Positions 32,272 through 41,298 are shown, counted from the first letter of the stretch. The stretch is 41,299 bases of DNA from JAJTCH01 sp040386195 (GCA_040386195.1 JAZKFV010000007.1:1-41299), one strand, 5' to 3'. Translations and numbers: made by a program. The notes: a model not told the origin generated them from the letters alone.

Positions 32272-33223
32272 CTCACAAATTCTCTCCTCCGGCTCTTATT
32301 TGCCCGCCAAAATCCTCACTAATTTTGATTTAGAAAAAACCGTCGACACTACTAACGACTGGATTGTTGAACGCACCGGAATAAATCAAAGACACATTGC
32401 TGCAAAAGGCGAAATGACTTCCGACATTGGTTATTTTGCGGCAAAAATTGCCATTAAAAAAGCCGGTTTGAATCCTGAAGATATTGAGATGATTATTTTG
32501 GCAACCACAACGCCGGATTTCACTTTTCCATCAACAGCAACAACCATTCAAGCTAAACTCGGCGCTAAGAATGCTTTTGCCTTTGACGTGCAAGCAGTTT
32601 GCGCTGGCTTTGTTTATGCTTTAAATATTGCTAATAATTTTATCAAAGTTGGACAAGTTAAAAACGCGGTAGTAATTGGCGCAGATATTTTGTCGCGCAT
32701 TGTTGATTGGCAAGATCGTAACACTTGTGTGCTGTTTGGTGATGGTGCTGGCGCGGTTGTATTGCAAGCAACTGAAGATAAAAATTGCGGAATTATCGCT
32801 ACCAACATTTATTCCGATGGTAATTTGAATGATATTTTAAAAACCAGCGGCGGCGTTGCATCTTCGCAAAATGCCGGTTTTATTCAAATGCAAGGCAAAG
32901 AAGTTTTTAAACATGCGGTTGATAAAATGGCAAAATCGGTGGTGGATGTGATGCAAAAAGCTGGTTTGGAAGTCAAAGATATTGATTGGCTAATTCCGCA
33001 CCAAGCCAATGCCAGAATACTTCTATCGGTTGCTAAAAAGTTAAATTTACCGGAAGAAAAAGTAATTATGACCGTTGCCAATCACGCCAATACTTCTGCT
33101 GCTTCCATTCCTTTGGCGTTAGATTTTGCGCTACAAAATAATAAAATTAGAAAAGGCGATGTAGTAGTTTTTGAAGCTTTAGGTGGCGGGCTTACTTGGG
33201 GCGCGTCGGTAGTGAAATGGTAA
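32258..33223 (+). CDS. fabH: Beta-ketoacyl-ACP synthase III
   Basis: 321 residues from the ATG at 32258; an in-frame ATG at 32237 adds seven non-conserved residues. It starts fatty-acid chains by condensing acetyl-CoA with malonyl-ACP. Triad: C115 (VQAVCAGFVYAL), His in WLIPHQANARI, Asn in VANHANTSAASIPLAL. The substrate gate DWIVERTGINQRHIA is at 34-48. It overlaps plsX by 14 bp. The ihfA gene often found after fabH in alphaproteobacteria is absent. Confidence 0.96.
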   Translation: MKTFNSQILSSGSYLPAKILTNFDLEKTVDTTNDWIVERTGINQRHIAAKGEMTSDIGYFAAKIAIKKAGLNPEDIEMIILATTTPDFTFPSTATTIQAKLGAKNAFAFDVQAVCAGFVYALNIANNFIKVGQVKNAVVIGADILSRIVDWQDRNTCVLFGDGAGAVVLQATEDKNCGIIATNIYSDGNLNDILKTSGGVASSQNAGFIQMQGKEVFKHAVDKMAKSVVDVMQKAGLEVKDIDWLIPHQANARILLSVAKKLNLPEEKVIMTVANHANTSAASIPLALDFALQNNKIRKGDVVVFEALGGGLTWGASVVKW

Positions 33224-33232
33224 ATTTATTTT

Positions 33233-34432
33233 TTACGGAGCACGGGCTCCGCCCCGCTTTGCAGAGATCCCTAAATATACTAAACTAGAAGCTGCAATTA
33301 TCAGCACAAAACCTTCTTTGCCAATAAATTGCATCGCAATTCCAGCCAATAAATTTCCACAAAATCCACCGAATAATCCAATTGCCGCAAATGAAGAATT
33401 AATGAAAATCATCTGATTTTTGCGTCTTTTCAAATTCGCTCCATACCAGCAACAGATTGACACCAACGAAGTTATCCAGCCGAGAATTAAATAAATCAAA
33501 CTTGCTGAATAATAATTCTTAATTGCCCAAGGCAAAGCGGCAATTGCCAGAAAGAACGCGACAAATCCCCATAAAATTAGCTTCTGATAAGATTTTTGAT
33601 TGATCATAAAACCAATTAGAAAATCCAATATTCCGATACTTGAAAAAATGCTAATTAACAAACCAGAATTTTCTGCGGAAATATTGCTTTTGATGCCGTA
33701 AATGACAGTGAAGAATATTATTGTGCCGCATTGTAAATCAGTCAAAAAGCGGGCGAGAAAAATGCGCGGATTGCGTTTGATAAAAACGATCAATCTTAAT
33801 TTGCTATGCGGAATTAATTTGGGTTCAAACTGGCGAATTGGAAATAAAATTAAGCAGCTCAGCAAGGTGAAAAGCGAAGAAATTATAAAAACTTTATAAT
33901 CGCCAGCGCCAATAAATTTAACAATAATTGGACCAATGGTGAAGCCAATACAAACCGCCGTGCTCGAGGTGGCGATGATCATGGCGCGAATTTTATTCTT
34001 GATCGTAATATTTATCCAAGCGCTGCGCAGGCTGATGATGCTGATAATTGCGGTTCCCAAAGCAAAGCTGAGCAACAGCCACAAAATAAAATTCTGATAA
34101 AAAGGCAGCAGCAAAATTGTGCCCGAGGCAAGGCAGCCAAAAAATAAAATTGAATTGAAGATGCCGAGTTTTTTGCCTAATTTATGCAGCAAATAAATGA
34201 TCGAAATTCCACCCAAAATATCGCTGGCGGTGGCAAAGCCAATTAGAGAAATTGGAACTTGATTTTGATAGAGAACCAGCGGCAAGGAGACGATATTGAT
34301 GCCCATTGCCGTTGATAAAAAGAGAATGCTGATCAGCAATAAAAAGATGTGATTTAGCCCACAAAAAAATGAGTGTTTTTTATCAATCTTTAAACCTCTG
34401 AGGATTTTTAAAATTCTTGAGGTTTTACTCAT
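33233..34432 (-). CDS. Major-facilitator-superfamily transporter
   Basis: 399 residues, about 12 TM helices in two halves. Basic loops (LLHKLGKKLG after helix 2, LKRRKNQM after helix 10) suit the MFS topology. It lacks motifs that I can tie to a substrate. The C-terminus AKRGGARAP is encoded by a GC-rich hairpin (33236-33251, CGGAGC-ACGG-GCTCCG) that looks like repeat sequence read as coding. Convergent with fabH (9-bp gap), and 11 bp from lpdA upstream. Confidence 0.8.
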   Translation of the reverse strand: MSKTSRILKILRGLKIDKKHSFFCGLNHIFLLLISILFLSTAMGINIVSLPLVLYQNQVPISLIGFATASDILGGISIIYLLHKLGKKLGIFNSILFFGCLASGTILLLPFYQNFILWLLLSFALGTAIISIISLRSAWINITIKNKIRAMIIATSSTAVCIGFTIGPIIVKFIGAGDYKVFIISSLFTLLSCLILFPIRQFEPKLIPHSKLRLIVFIKRNPRIFLARFLTDLQCGTIIFFTVIYGIKSNISAENSGLLISIFSSIGILDFLIGFMINQKSYQKLILWGFVAFFLAIAALPWAIKNYYSASLIYLILGWITSLVSICCWYGANLKRRKNQMIFINSSFAAIGLFGGFCGNLLAGIAMQFIGKEGFVLIIAASSLVYLGISAKRGGARAP

Positions 34433-34443
34433 TGAGCATTTAA

Positions 34444-35862
34444 TTAAATATGAATTGATCTTTTATCCACTCCTAAAGCCGCTTCTTTAATGGCTTCGTT
34501 ATAAGTTGGGTGGGCGTGACAAGTTCTGGCAATATCTTCAGCGCTGCCGCCAAATTCCATTGCGACAACAATTTCGTGAATCATATTTCCAGCTTCTCGA
34601 CCGATAATATGGGCGCCTAAAATTTTGTCGGTTTTAGCGCAAGCTAAGATTTTGACAAAACCTTGATCGTCGCCAGTGGCTCTGGCTCTAGAGTTTGCCA
34701 TCATTGGAAATTTGCCGATGTTATAAGCAATTCCAGCAGCCTTTAATTCTTCTTCAGTTTTGCCAACTGACGCAACTTCTGGGTAAGTGTAAATTACATT
34801 AGGAATACAATCATAATTAATATGTCCAGCAGGATATTTCCCATTGGCAGCAATAATTTCGGCAACCGCCACACCTTCATCTTCAGCCTTATGCGCCAAC
34901 ATTGGTCCAGCTGTGCAATCGCCGATCACATAAATATTATCAACATTGGTTTTTAAATGATGATTTTCAATAAATCCGCGGGCGTTAGTTTTGATGCCAA
35001 CATTTTCCAAACCTAAATTTGCAGTATTTGGTTTTCTGCCAATTGCCACCAAAACCACATCAGCTTCCAACTTTTCTTTCGCGCCACCAGCCGAAGGTTC
35101 AATTTCAACGATGGCACCTTTTTTATCTTTTTTAACTGATAAAACTTTGGTCGATAAACGGAATTTGAAACCTTGTTTTTCCAAAATTCTTTGGAATTGT
35201 TTAGAAACTTCCGCGTCCATTGCTGGGGTGATTTTATCTAAATATTCCACCACTTCAATTTCAGCACCAAATCTGCCCCAAACTGAAGCCATTTCTAGCC
35301 CAATAACGCCCGCGCCAATGACAATTAATTTTTTTGGAGTTGCAGTTAAATCCAAAGCACCGGTTGAAGAGACGATAATTTTTTCGTCAATTTCAACGCC
35401 AGGCAAGCCTGCAACTTCTGAGCCGGTGGCGATTACGAAATTTTTAGCTTCCACAATTTCTTTCGAGCCATCTTCTTTCAAAACTTCAATTTGGTTTTTA
35501 TTCAAAAATTTGCCATAGCCGTTAATCATCGTCACTTTGTTTTTCTTAAACAAGCCAGCAATTCCGCCAGTTAAACTTGCAACAATTTTATTTTTGTTAT
35601 CAATTAATTTTTTAACATCAATCTTCGGTTTAGAAGTTTCAATTCCCAAATCCGCAAAACTATGCGCCGCATCATGAAATTTATGCGAAACTTCCAAAAG
35701 CGCCTTTGACGGAATACAACCAACATTCAAACAAGTTCCACCCAAAGTTTTGCGCGCCTCCACACAAGCCGTTTTAAGCCCCAACTGCGCCGCGCGAATT
35801 GCTGCCACATAGCCACCCGGGCCACCACCGATAATTACTAGGTCAAAAGATTGATTAGTCAT
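34444..35862 (-). CDS. lpdA: Dihydrolipoamide dehydrogenase
   Basis: 472 residues. E3 component of pyruvate/2-oxoglutarate dehydrogenase, reoxidising dihydrolipoamide with FAD and NAD+. FAD site GGGPGGYVAAIRAAQ (12-26). Redox disulfide C44/C49 in GGTCLNVGCIPSKALL. NAD site GAGVIGLEMASVWGRFG. His-Glu pair in HAHPTYNEAIKEA. It stands alone: no E1/E2 genes are nearby. The 205-bp upstream gap (35863-36067) is AT-rich and holds the hairpin at 35999-36018. Confidence 0.96.
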   Translation of the reverse strand: MTNQSFDLVIIGGGPGGYVAAIRAAQLGLKTACVEARKTLGGTCLNVGCIPSKALLEVSHKFHDAAHSFADLGIETSKPKIDVKKLIDNKNKIVASLTGGIAGLFKKNKVTMINGYGKFLNKNQIEVLKEDGSKEIVEAKNFVIATGSEVAGLPGVEIDEKIIVSSTGALDLTATPKKLIVIGAGVIGLEMASVWGRFGAEIEVVEYLDKITPAMDAEVSKQFQRILEKQGFKFRLSTKVLSVKKDKKGAIVEIEPSAGGAKEKLEADVVLVAIGRKPNTANLGLENVGIKTNARGFIENHHLKTNVDNIYVIGDCTAGPMLAHKAEDEGVAVAEIIAANGKYPAGHINYDCIPNVIYTYPEVASVGKTEEELKAAGIAYNIGKFPMMANSRARATGDDQGFVKILACAKTDKILGAHIIGREAGNMIHEIVVAMEFGGSAEDIARTCHAHPTYNEAIKEAALGVDKRSIHI

Positions 35863-35998
35863 AGAATTGTTTAAAAAGTTAAATAAAAGTTAAAAAATGT
35901 AAAATAATAATATCTGAATCAATATCACTTATTTTGTTAAGCAAAAATTCTATTATTACTTAATCAAATTCATATCCCGAGCAATTTTTTATCAATTA

Positions 35999-36018
35999 CC
36001 GTTGGCTTTAGCCAACGG
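35999..36018. repeat. Short perfect hairpin upstream of lpdA
   Basis: CCGTTGGC-TTTA-GCCAACGG, an 8-bp perfect stem with a 4-nt loop. No T-run follows on either strand, so it is not a standard terminator. It could be a protein-binding or repeat-derived site between the YajG-like gene and lpdA. Confidence 0.5.
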
Positions 36019-36067
36019 AAAAGAAGTTTGAGTTGGTTAAGAGTTGTGAAGGATTTTTTGGTCATAA

Positions 36068-36676
36068 TTAATCAAGAAAATTCCACAATAAATTATCATT
36101 AATAATTGCCTGAATGTTTTGATCTAAACATTCATTAATGATTTGGTTGTGATATTCTTTTTTCAAAAACAATCCCAAAAGCGGTTTGTAATGGATGATT
36201 TGTTTGTCGTAAATTTTGCTTAAATCACTATTTTTATTGCTAACGGTTACGCGAATTTTGCTGTAAGCAACATCGCGATAATTGGTAGAAACGAAACCTA
36301 ATTCCAAGATTTCAACCTTTAATTGATTGGTTGTAAAGCGTTTTAGTTTTAAACCTTTTTGATCTAAATTGGCGGATAATTTTTGTAAAATTATTGCTGA
36401 TAAATCTTGGTCATTATTTAATTTGGCTAATTTTTTATCAGCAGCATAATTCGGATTTTTATATTGCTCATCAAATTTCCACAGCGCCAGAGCATTTTCA
36501 AAGCCGATGAAATTTTTATTTTCTCTATCATCAGCAACTCTCAAATTGAGTTTTTTGTTGTAATATTTATCGATAGTTAATTGCGGCGCAGCAGAGCTGA
36601 TCTGAATGGATTGATCGCTATGGCGACAAGAGGAAAAAAATAATAATGTAATTAATAAAGAGATTTTATATTTCAT
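36068..36676 (-). CDS. YajG-like lipoprotein
   Basis: 202 residues. N-terminal lipoprotein signal with FFSSC (Cys17; -3 Phe makes the lipobox weak). The mature part LNLRVADDRENKNFIGFE and the ILQKLSANLDQKGLKLK helix resemble the YajG lipoprotein family of unknown function, but identity is low. It starts right where pstB ends (adjacent stop and start), probably co-transcribed. Confidence 0.6.
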   Translation of the reverse strand: MKYKISLLITLLFFSSCRHSDQSIQISSAAPQLTIDKYYNKKLNLRVADDRENKNFIGFENALALWKFDEQYKNPNYAADKKLAKLNNDQDLSAIILQKLSANLDQKGLKLKRFTTNQLKVEILELGFVSTNYRDVAYSKIRVTVSNKNSDLSKIYDKQIIHYKPLLGLFLKKEYHNQIINECLDQNIQAIINDNLLWNFLD

Positions 36677-37438
36677 TTAGCCGAATCTTCCAGTTATGTA
36701 ATCACTAGTTTGCTGATTTTTTGGGCTGGTGAAAATTACATTAGTTGCGTCATATTCAACCACTTTACCCATATTAAAAAACGCGGTCATATCCGAAACC
36801 CGCGCCGCTTGTTGCATTGAGTGAGTGACGATGATGATGGTGAAATTTTCTTTAAGCTCATCAATTAATTCTTCAATTTTGGCGGTGGCAATTGGATCAA
36901 GAGCGGAGCAGGGTTCGTCCATCAAAATTACTTCGGGTTTCACCGCGATTGTTCTGGCGATGCATAATCTTTGTTGTTGTCCGCCGGATAATCCGGAAGC
37001 TTGATCATTCAAGCGATCTTTAACTTCGTTCCACAAGCCGGCTTTTTGTAGGCTGGTTTCAACAATTTCATCAAGCTCTTTTTTGCTATTAAAAAGCCCA
37101 TGAATTCTCGGGCCGTAAGCGACATTTTCGTAAATGCTTTTTAAAAATGGATTGGGTTTTTGAAAAACCATGCCAACTCTAGAGCGCAAAAAAACTACAT
37201 CTAAATCTTTGCTGTAAATATCTTGACCGTCAATTTTGATTTCACCGGTGATTTTGCAAGAGGAAATTGTGTCGTTCATACGATTCAAACAACGCAAAAA
37301 AGAAGATTTGCCGCAACCAGAAGGACCAATTAAGGCGGTGGTGCTGTTGGGTTGGAAGTTTAGATTGATGTCAAATAATGCCTGCTTTTTTCCGTAGAAT
37401 AAATCGATATTTTGAGCAGAAATTTTAATGTTTTCCAT
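36677..37438 (-). CDS. pstB: Phosphate ABC-transporter ATPase PstB
   Basis: 253 residues from the ATG at 37438; a GTG codon just upstream is in frame. It energises phosphate uptake with PstSCA. Walker A GPSGCGKS (38-45), PstB-typical FLRCLNRMNDTI, VFQKPNPFLKSIYENVAYGPRIHG, signature LSGGQQQRLCIAR, Walker B VILMDEPCSALDP. The partner genes pstS, pstC, pstA and phoU are not in the window. The gene is divergent from the carB fragment across the expanded repeat. Confidence 0.95.
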   Translation of the reverse strand: MENIKISAQNIDLFYGKKQALFDINLNFQPNSTTALIGPSGCGKSSFLRCLNRMNDTISSCKITGEIKIDGQDIYSKDLDVVFLRSRVGMVFQKPNPFLKSIYENVAYGPRIHGLFNSKKELDEIVETSLQKAGLWNEVKDRLNDQASGLSGGQQQRLCIARTIAVKPEVILMDEPCSALDPIATAKIEELIDELKENFTIIIVTHSMQQAARVSDMTAFFNMGKVVEYDATNVIFTSPKNQQTSDYITGRFG

Positions 37439-37500
37439 CACTTCAAAAGGTTGGTTGAAAGACCGATTAATCTAGCTTTATTTTTTAAAAGATCAATTTA

Positions 37501-37693
37501 TTAGTCGTTAGTCGTAAGTCGTAAGTCGTAAGTCGTAAGTCGTAAGTCGTAAGTCGTAAGTCGTTAGTCGTGAGTCGTGAGTGGTAAGTTGGTTGTGTTT
37601 TTGGTTTCTTGTTTTAAACTGAAATAAATCAATCAAATATAACTCGACTTATGACTTACGACTCACGACTCACGACTCACGACTCACGACTAA
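37501..37693. repeat. Heptamer repeat, copy 5, strongly expanded
   Basis: The left arm starts TTAGTCGTTAGTCG and contains about 12 tandem heptamers, seven of them identical TAAGTCG units. A ~50-nt unique centre (about 37592-37643) follows. The right arm of about 6 heptamers ends GACTCACGACTAA. The carB reading frame begins inside the right arm (ATG 37651), so repeat units supply its first ~14 codons. Period 7 without spacers, so this is not a CRISPR. Confidence 0.87.
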
Positions 37694-39273
37694 AAAACTG
37701 CGAATCATTTCCAACTAATCGTAAAAAAGTTATAATTTTAGGCTCGGGGCCCAATCGAATTGGGCAAGGTATTGAGTTTGATTATACTTGCGTTCATGCT
37801 GCTTTTGCTTTGAGGGAAATTGGGATTGAAGCGATTATGGTTAATTGTAATCCTGAAACAGTTTCAACTGATTACGACACTTCGGATCGTTTATATTTTG
37901 AGCCTTTAACTGCGGAAGATGTTTTGGAATTGGTGCAAAAAGAGCAAGAAAATGGTGAACTTTTAGGAGTTAATGTGCAGTTCGGCGGTCAAACTCCGCT
38001 TGGGCTGGCAAAGTTTTTGCAAGATGAAAATGTGCCAATTATTGGAACTTCTCCAGATATGATTGATCTGGCTGAAGATCGTGATCGTTTCAAAAAATTA
38101 CTTGAACAATTAGGTTTAAAACAACCCCAAAATTATATCGCTTACTGCGCTTTTGAAGTTATTGATCAAGTGAATCAAATTGGTTTTCCAGTTGTGGTGC
38201 GCCCTTCATATGTCTTGGGTGGCAAAGGTATGGCGATTGTTTATGATGTGGAATATTTGCACAAATATTTAGCCGAATATTCCGAAGTTTTTGAAACTGG
38301 CCCGTTGCTTTTGGATCAATTTTTAACTGATGCAATTGAGGTTGATGTTGACGCTTTATGTGATGGCGAAGAAGTTTTTGTGGCGGGAATTATGCAGCAT
38401 ATTGAAGAGGCGGGAATTCACTCTGGAGATTCTGCTTGCTCAATTCCACCCTATTCTTTGAGTGATGAAATTATTGAAGAGATCAAACAAGCAACAATCA
38501 AAATGGCTTTGGCGCTGAATGTAAAAGGCTTGATGAATGTGCAATATGCCATCAAAGATAATCAACTTTATGTTTTAGAGGTAAATCCGCGCGCTTCAAG
38601 AACTGTGCCGTTTGTGGCTAAAGCAACTAAAATTCCTTTAGCAAAAATTGCTACTTTGATAATGGTTGGCAAAAAATTATCTGAATTTAAATTGGAATAT
38701 AAAAAGCCAAATTATTTTTCAGTCAAAGAAGTGGTTTTTCCATTCGCCAGATTCAACAATGTTGACATCATTTTAGGTCCAGAAATGAAATCAACCGGCG
38801 AAGTTATGGGCATCGACAAAACCTTTCCGCTGGCTTTTGCTAAAGCGCAAATTGCTGCGGGTGTAAAATTGCCAACTCAAGGTTTGGCGTTTCTTTCCGT
38901 AAAAGATTCTGACAAAAAATATCTCACTCAAATTGCTAAAGATTTAACTCAAATTGGCTTTGAAATCATTGCCACCAAAGGCACGGCAAAATTCTTAAAT
39001 GACAATGGAGTTGCGGCAAGAGTTGTCAATAAAGTCGCTGAAGGCAAGCCGCACATCGTTGATATGATTGCTGCCAAAGAAATCGCTCTCATCATCAACA
39101 CAACAGAAGGCGCCACCGCCACCAAAGACAGCTTTTCAATTCGTCGAACTGCACTAATCAAAAACACCACTTATTCAACCACAATTTCCGGCGCCAAAGC
39201 TTTGATTGCTGCGATTCAGGCTTATAAGGAAAAAGGAATGAGTTTAGATGTAACGGCGTTGCAGGATTTGTAG
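37651..39273 (+). CDS. carB: Carbamoyl-phosphate synthase large chain, C-terminal half only
   Basis: 540 residues corresponding to about residues 545-1073 of a normal ~1070-residue CarB. It starts at the linker (CESFPTNRKKV) between the two synthetase halves and holds the carbamoyl-phosphate synthetic ATP-grasp domain (GSGPNRIGQGIEFDY, NCNPETVSTDYDTSDRLYFEP, RPSYVLGGKGM, EVNPRASRTVPFV) and the C-terminal MGS-type allosteric domain (ATKGTAKFLNDNG...INTTEG). The N-terminal carboxy-phosphate half is missing; upstream is repeat copy 5 and then divergent pstB. Residues 1-14 come from repeat units. Either a split carB1/carB2 arrangement, a repeat-mediated rearrangement, or an assembly join. The body of the gene is intact. 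Confidence 0.9.
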   Translation: MTYDSRLTTHDSRLKNCESFPTNRKKVIILGSGPNRIGQGIEFDYTCVHAAFALREIGIEAIMVNCNPETVSTDYDTSDRLYFEPLTAEDVLELVQKEQENGELLGVNVQFGGQTPLGLAKFLQDENVPIIGTSPDMIDLAEDRDRFKKLLEQLGLKQPQNYIAYCAFEVIDQVNQIGFPVVVRPSYVLGGKGMAIVYDVEYLHKYLAEYSEVFETGPLLLDQFLTDAIEVDVDALCDGEEVFVAGIMQHIEEAGIHSGDSACSIPPYSLSDEIIEEIKQATIKMALALNVKGLMNVQYAIKDNQLYVLEVNPRASRTVPFVAKATKIPLAKIATLIMVGKKLSEFKLEYKKPNYFSVKEVVFPFARFNNVDIILGPEMKSTGEVMGIDKTFPLAFAKAQIAAGVKLPTQGLAFLSVKDSDKKYLTQIAKDLTQIGFEIIATKGTAKFLNDNGVAARVVNKVAEGKPHIVDMIAAKEIALIINTTEGATATKDSFSIRRTALIKNTTYSTTISGAKALIAAIQAYKEKGMSLDVTALQDL

Positions 39274-39282
39274 TTTGAGCTT

Positions 39283-39318
39283 CGTCATTTCAGCTTAAGC
39301 TGGGATGACGATTTTTAT
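39283..39318 (+). terminator. Likely rho-independent terminator after carB
   Basis: CGTCAT (39283-39288) pairs with ATGACG (39305-39310). Two U-G pairs continue the stem into the palindrome CAGCTTAAGCTG, followed by ATTTTTAT. It lies 9 bp after the carB stop. The GTCAT/ATGAC ends also resemble the dispersed repeat at the window edges. Confidence 0.65.
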
Positions 39319-39359
39319 ATAGGATGACAATTCACCAAACACTAAAGCTCAACTAAGCT

Positions 39360-41150
39360 ATGACATCTCAAACCTATCAATCCATTTTAAAAAAAACTTA
39401 CCAAAAATCTCCTAGCGATGAAAGATTGGCGATGACTATTCATCAGCAATTTGGTGTGGCGCTTTCTGTGGCGCGGGTTTTGGCGGCGAAAAATTCTAAT
39501 CGGGAATTTAATTTTGAAGAGGTTGAGAATTTTTTGAATCCGACTATTAAGGCGAGTTTGCCAGATCCGTTTGGGCTTTTGGATATGGAAATTGCGGTGC
39601 AAAAAATTATTGCGGTGATTAAAAGTGGTAAAAAAATCACCGTTTTTGGTGATTATGATGTTGATGGCGCAACTTCCTCAGCGCTTTTGAAACGCTTCTT
39701 TGCCAGCATTGGTGTGGAAATCGGTATTTATATTCCTGACCGAATTTTGGAAGGTTATGGGCCAAATGTGGCGGCGCTTTTGAATTTGAAAAAACAAGGA
39801 ACGGATTTGGTGATTACGGTGGATTGTGGAACGGTGGCGTTTGAAGCCTTGGAAGCTGCGCATCAAGCGGGTTTGGAAGTGATTGTAATTGATCATCACA
39901 TTGGCGCGTTTGATAAGCCGCAAGCAATTGCGGTTGTTAATCCTAATCGTTTGGATGAAAATTTTCCTCACAAAAATTTAGCCGCAGTTGGAGTTTCATT
40001 TTTGCTGGCAGTAGCGGTGAATAAGGCTTTGCGCGATATTGGATATTATTTGGATAATAATTTATCGCCGCCAAATTTGTTGTCATTGCTGGATTTAGTT
40101 GCGCTGGGAACGGTTTGCGATGTGATGACTTTAGATGGAGTGAATCGTGCTTTTGTGGCGCAAGGTTTAAAAATTATGAAAAGCCGCACCAATATTGGCA
40201 TCAGAGCTTTGTTTGATGTTGCCGGTTTAGATGAAGAGCCGTCAAGTTATCATTTAGGATTTGTGATTGGCCCTAGAATTAACGCCGGTGGAAGAGTTGG
40301 AAAAGCTGATTTGGGCGCTAGGTTGTTATCAACCAACAATGAAGAAGAAGCCAATAAAATTGCCGCTGAACTTAATATTTACAACAATCAGCGCAAAGAT
40401 ATTGAAGTTAACATTTTAGAAGAAGCCAAAAATTCTTTAGAAAAAACTCAGCACAATCATTCAGTTTTATTAGCCGCTTCCGATCAATGGCATCAAGGTG
40501 TGGTGGGAATTGTGGCGAGCAGAATTAAAGATTTATATAACAAACCAACTGCGATAATTGCTTTAAAAGACGGCATTGGCAAAGCTTCGTGCCGTTCAAT
40601 TTCGGGAGTTGATTTTGGTGCGGCAATTATCAAAGCCAAGCTGCAAGGGCTTTTAATTGAGGGTGGTGGGCATAAAATGGCGGCGGGTTTTTCGGTTGAA
40701 GAAAATAAAATTGCTGATTTGCAAAACTTTTTGAATAGTGAATTATCTGCAGCGGTGGCACTTTCTAATCAAAATCAAATCGCTCATTTTGCTGATATTT
40801 TAGATATTAACTCAGCAAATTTAAATTTAGCCAAAGAGCTTTTGAACCTTGAGCCATTTGGTGTGGGCAATGCTAAGCCTAGATTTTTAATCAAAGATTT
40901 GCAAATTGTTGAAGCCAAAATTGTTGGTTCAAATGGCAAACATATCAGATGTGTTTTTTCTGCTAAAACTCTTGCGGGCTGGAATGGCAGAATCACCGGA
41001 TTCGCTTTCAATGCGATGGATAGTACTTTGGGTGAGGTTTTAATTTCTAAAAATAAAGCAAAACCAATTGCAATTATTGGGCAGATTAATATTAATAGCT
41101 GGATGGGCAATGAGAATTTGCAAGTGGTGGTTGAGGATTTGGTTTGTTAG
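39360..41150 (+). CDS. recJ: Single-stranded-DNA-specific exonuclease RecJ
   Basis: 596 residues, complete. 5'-3' ssDNA exonuclease in RecF-pathway recombination and repair. DHH-family motifs: D98-Y-D100-V-D102 in VFGDYDVDGATS, D155 (VITVDCG), D178-H179-H180 (VIVIDHHIG), and a DLVALGTVCDVM motif. DHHA1 region with HQGVVGIVASRIK and EGGGHKMAAGFSV. C-terminal OB-like domain. It follows the carB terminator by ~40 bp. Confidence 0.96.
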   Translation: MTSQTYQSILKKTYQKSPSDERLAMTIHQQFGVALSVARVLAAKNSNREFNFEEVENFLNPTIKASLPDPFGLLDMEIAVQKIIAVIKSGKKITVFGDYDVDGATSSALLKRFFASIGVEIGIYIPDRILEGYGPNVAALLNLKKQGTDLVITVDCGTVAFEALEAAHQAGLEVIVIDHHIGAFDKPQAIAVVNPNRLDENFPHKNLAAVGVSFLLAVAVNKALRDIGYYLDNNLSPPNLLSLLDLVALGTVCDVMTLDGVNRAFVAQGLKIMKSRTNIGIRALFDVAGLDEEPSSYHLGFVIGPRINAGGRVGKADLGARLLSTNNEEEANKIAAELNIYNNQRKDIEVNILEEAKNSLEKTQHNHSVLLAASDQWHQGVVGIVASRIKDLYNKPTAIIALKDGIGKASCRSISGVDFGAAIIKAKLQGLLIEGGGHKMAAGFSVEENKIADLQNFLNSELSAAVALSNQNQIAHFADILDINSANLNLAKELLNLEPFGVGNAKPRFLIKDLQIVEAKIVGSNGKHIRCVFSAKTLAGWNGRITGFAFNAMDSTLGEVLISKNKAKPIAIIGQININSWMGNENLQVVVEDLVC

Positions 41151-41173
41151 AATGAAATCCCAACTCATTTGAG

Positions 41174-41197
41174 ATCTGCGCCCCACGGGGCGCAGAT
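41174..41197. repeat. Perfect GC-rich hairpin after recJ
   Basis: ATCTGCGCCCC and GGGGCGCAGAT, 11-nt arms separated by AC, located 23 bp past the recJ stop. Probably ends or stabilises the recJ transcript, but no U-tract follows. Confidence 0.55.
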
Positions 41198-41273
41198 TCA
41201 ATGGTTGCTAGAACGGCTCTGGCGTTGAGTTCGTTTATTTAATTTAAGGTAATTATCCCTTAATAACAAAACT

Positions 41274-41298
41274 GTCATCCTGAACGAAGTGAAGGATC
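41274..41298. repeat. Dispersed repeat at right edge
   Basis: GTCATCCTGAAC...GAAGGATC, a 22/25 match to the inverted copy at 46-70. It may continue past the window end. The 76 bases between the hairpin at 41174-41197 and this copy hold no gene that I can see. Confidence 0.7.

Noticed and set aside
35999..36018. Terminator for the YajG-like/pstB transcript or for lpdA
   Set aside because: It is upstream of lpdA and downstream of the YajG-like gene start side only by strand order; no U-tract follows on either strand.
36921..37200. Complete pst operon
   Set aside because: Only pstB is present; neither flank encodes PstS, PstC, PstA or PhoU.
37501..37591. Possible CRISPR array
   Set aside because: The repeat unit is 7 bp with no unique spacers, and no cas genes are present.
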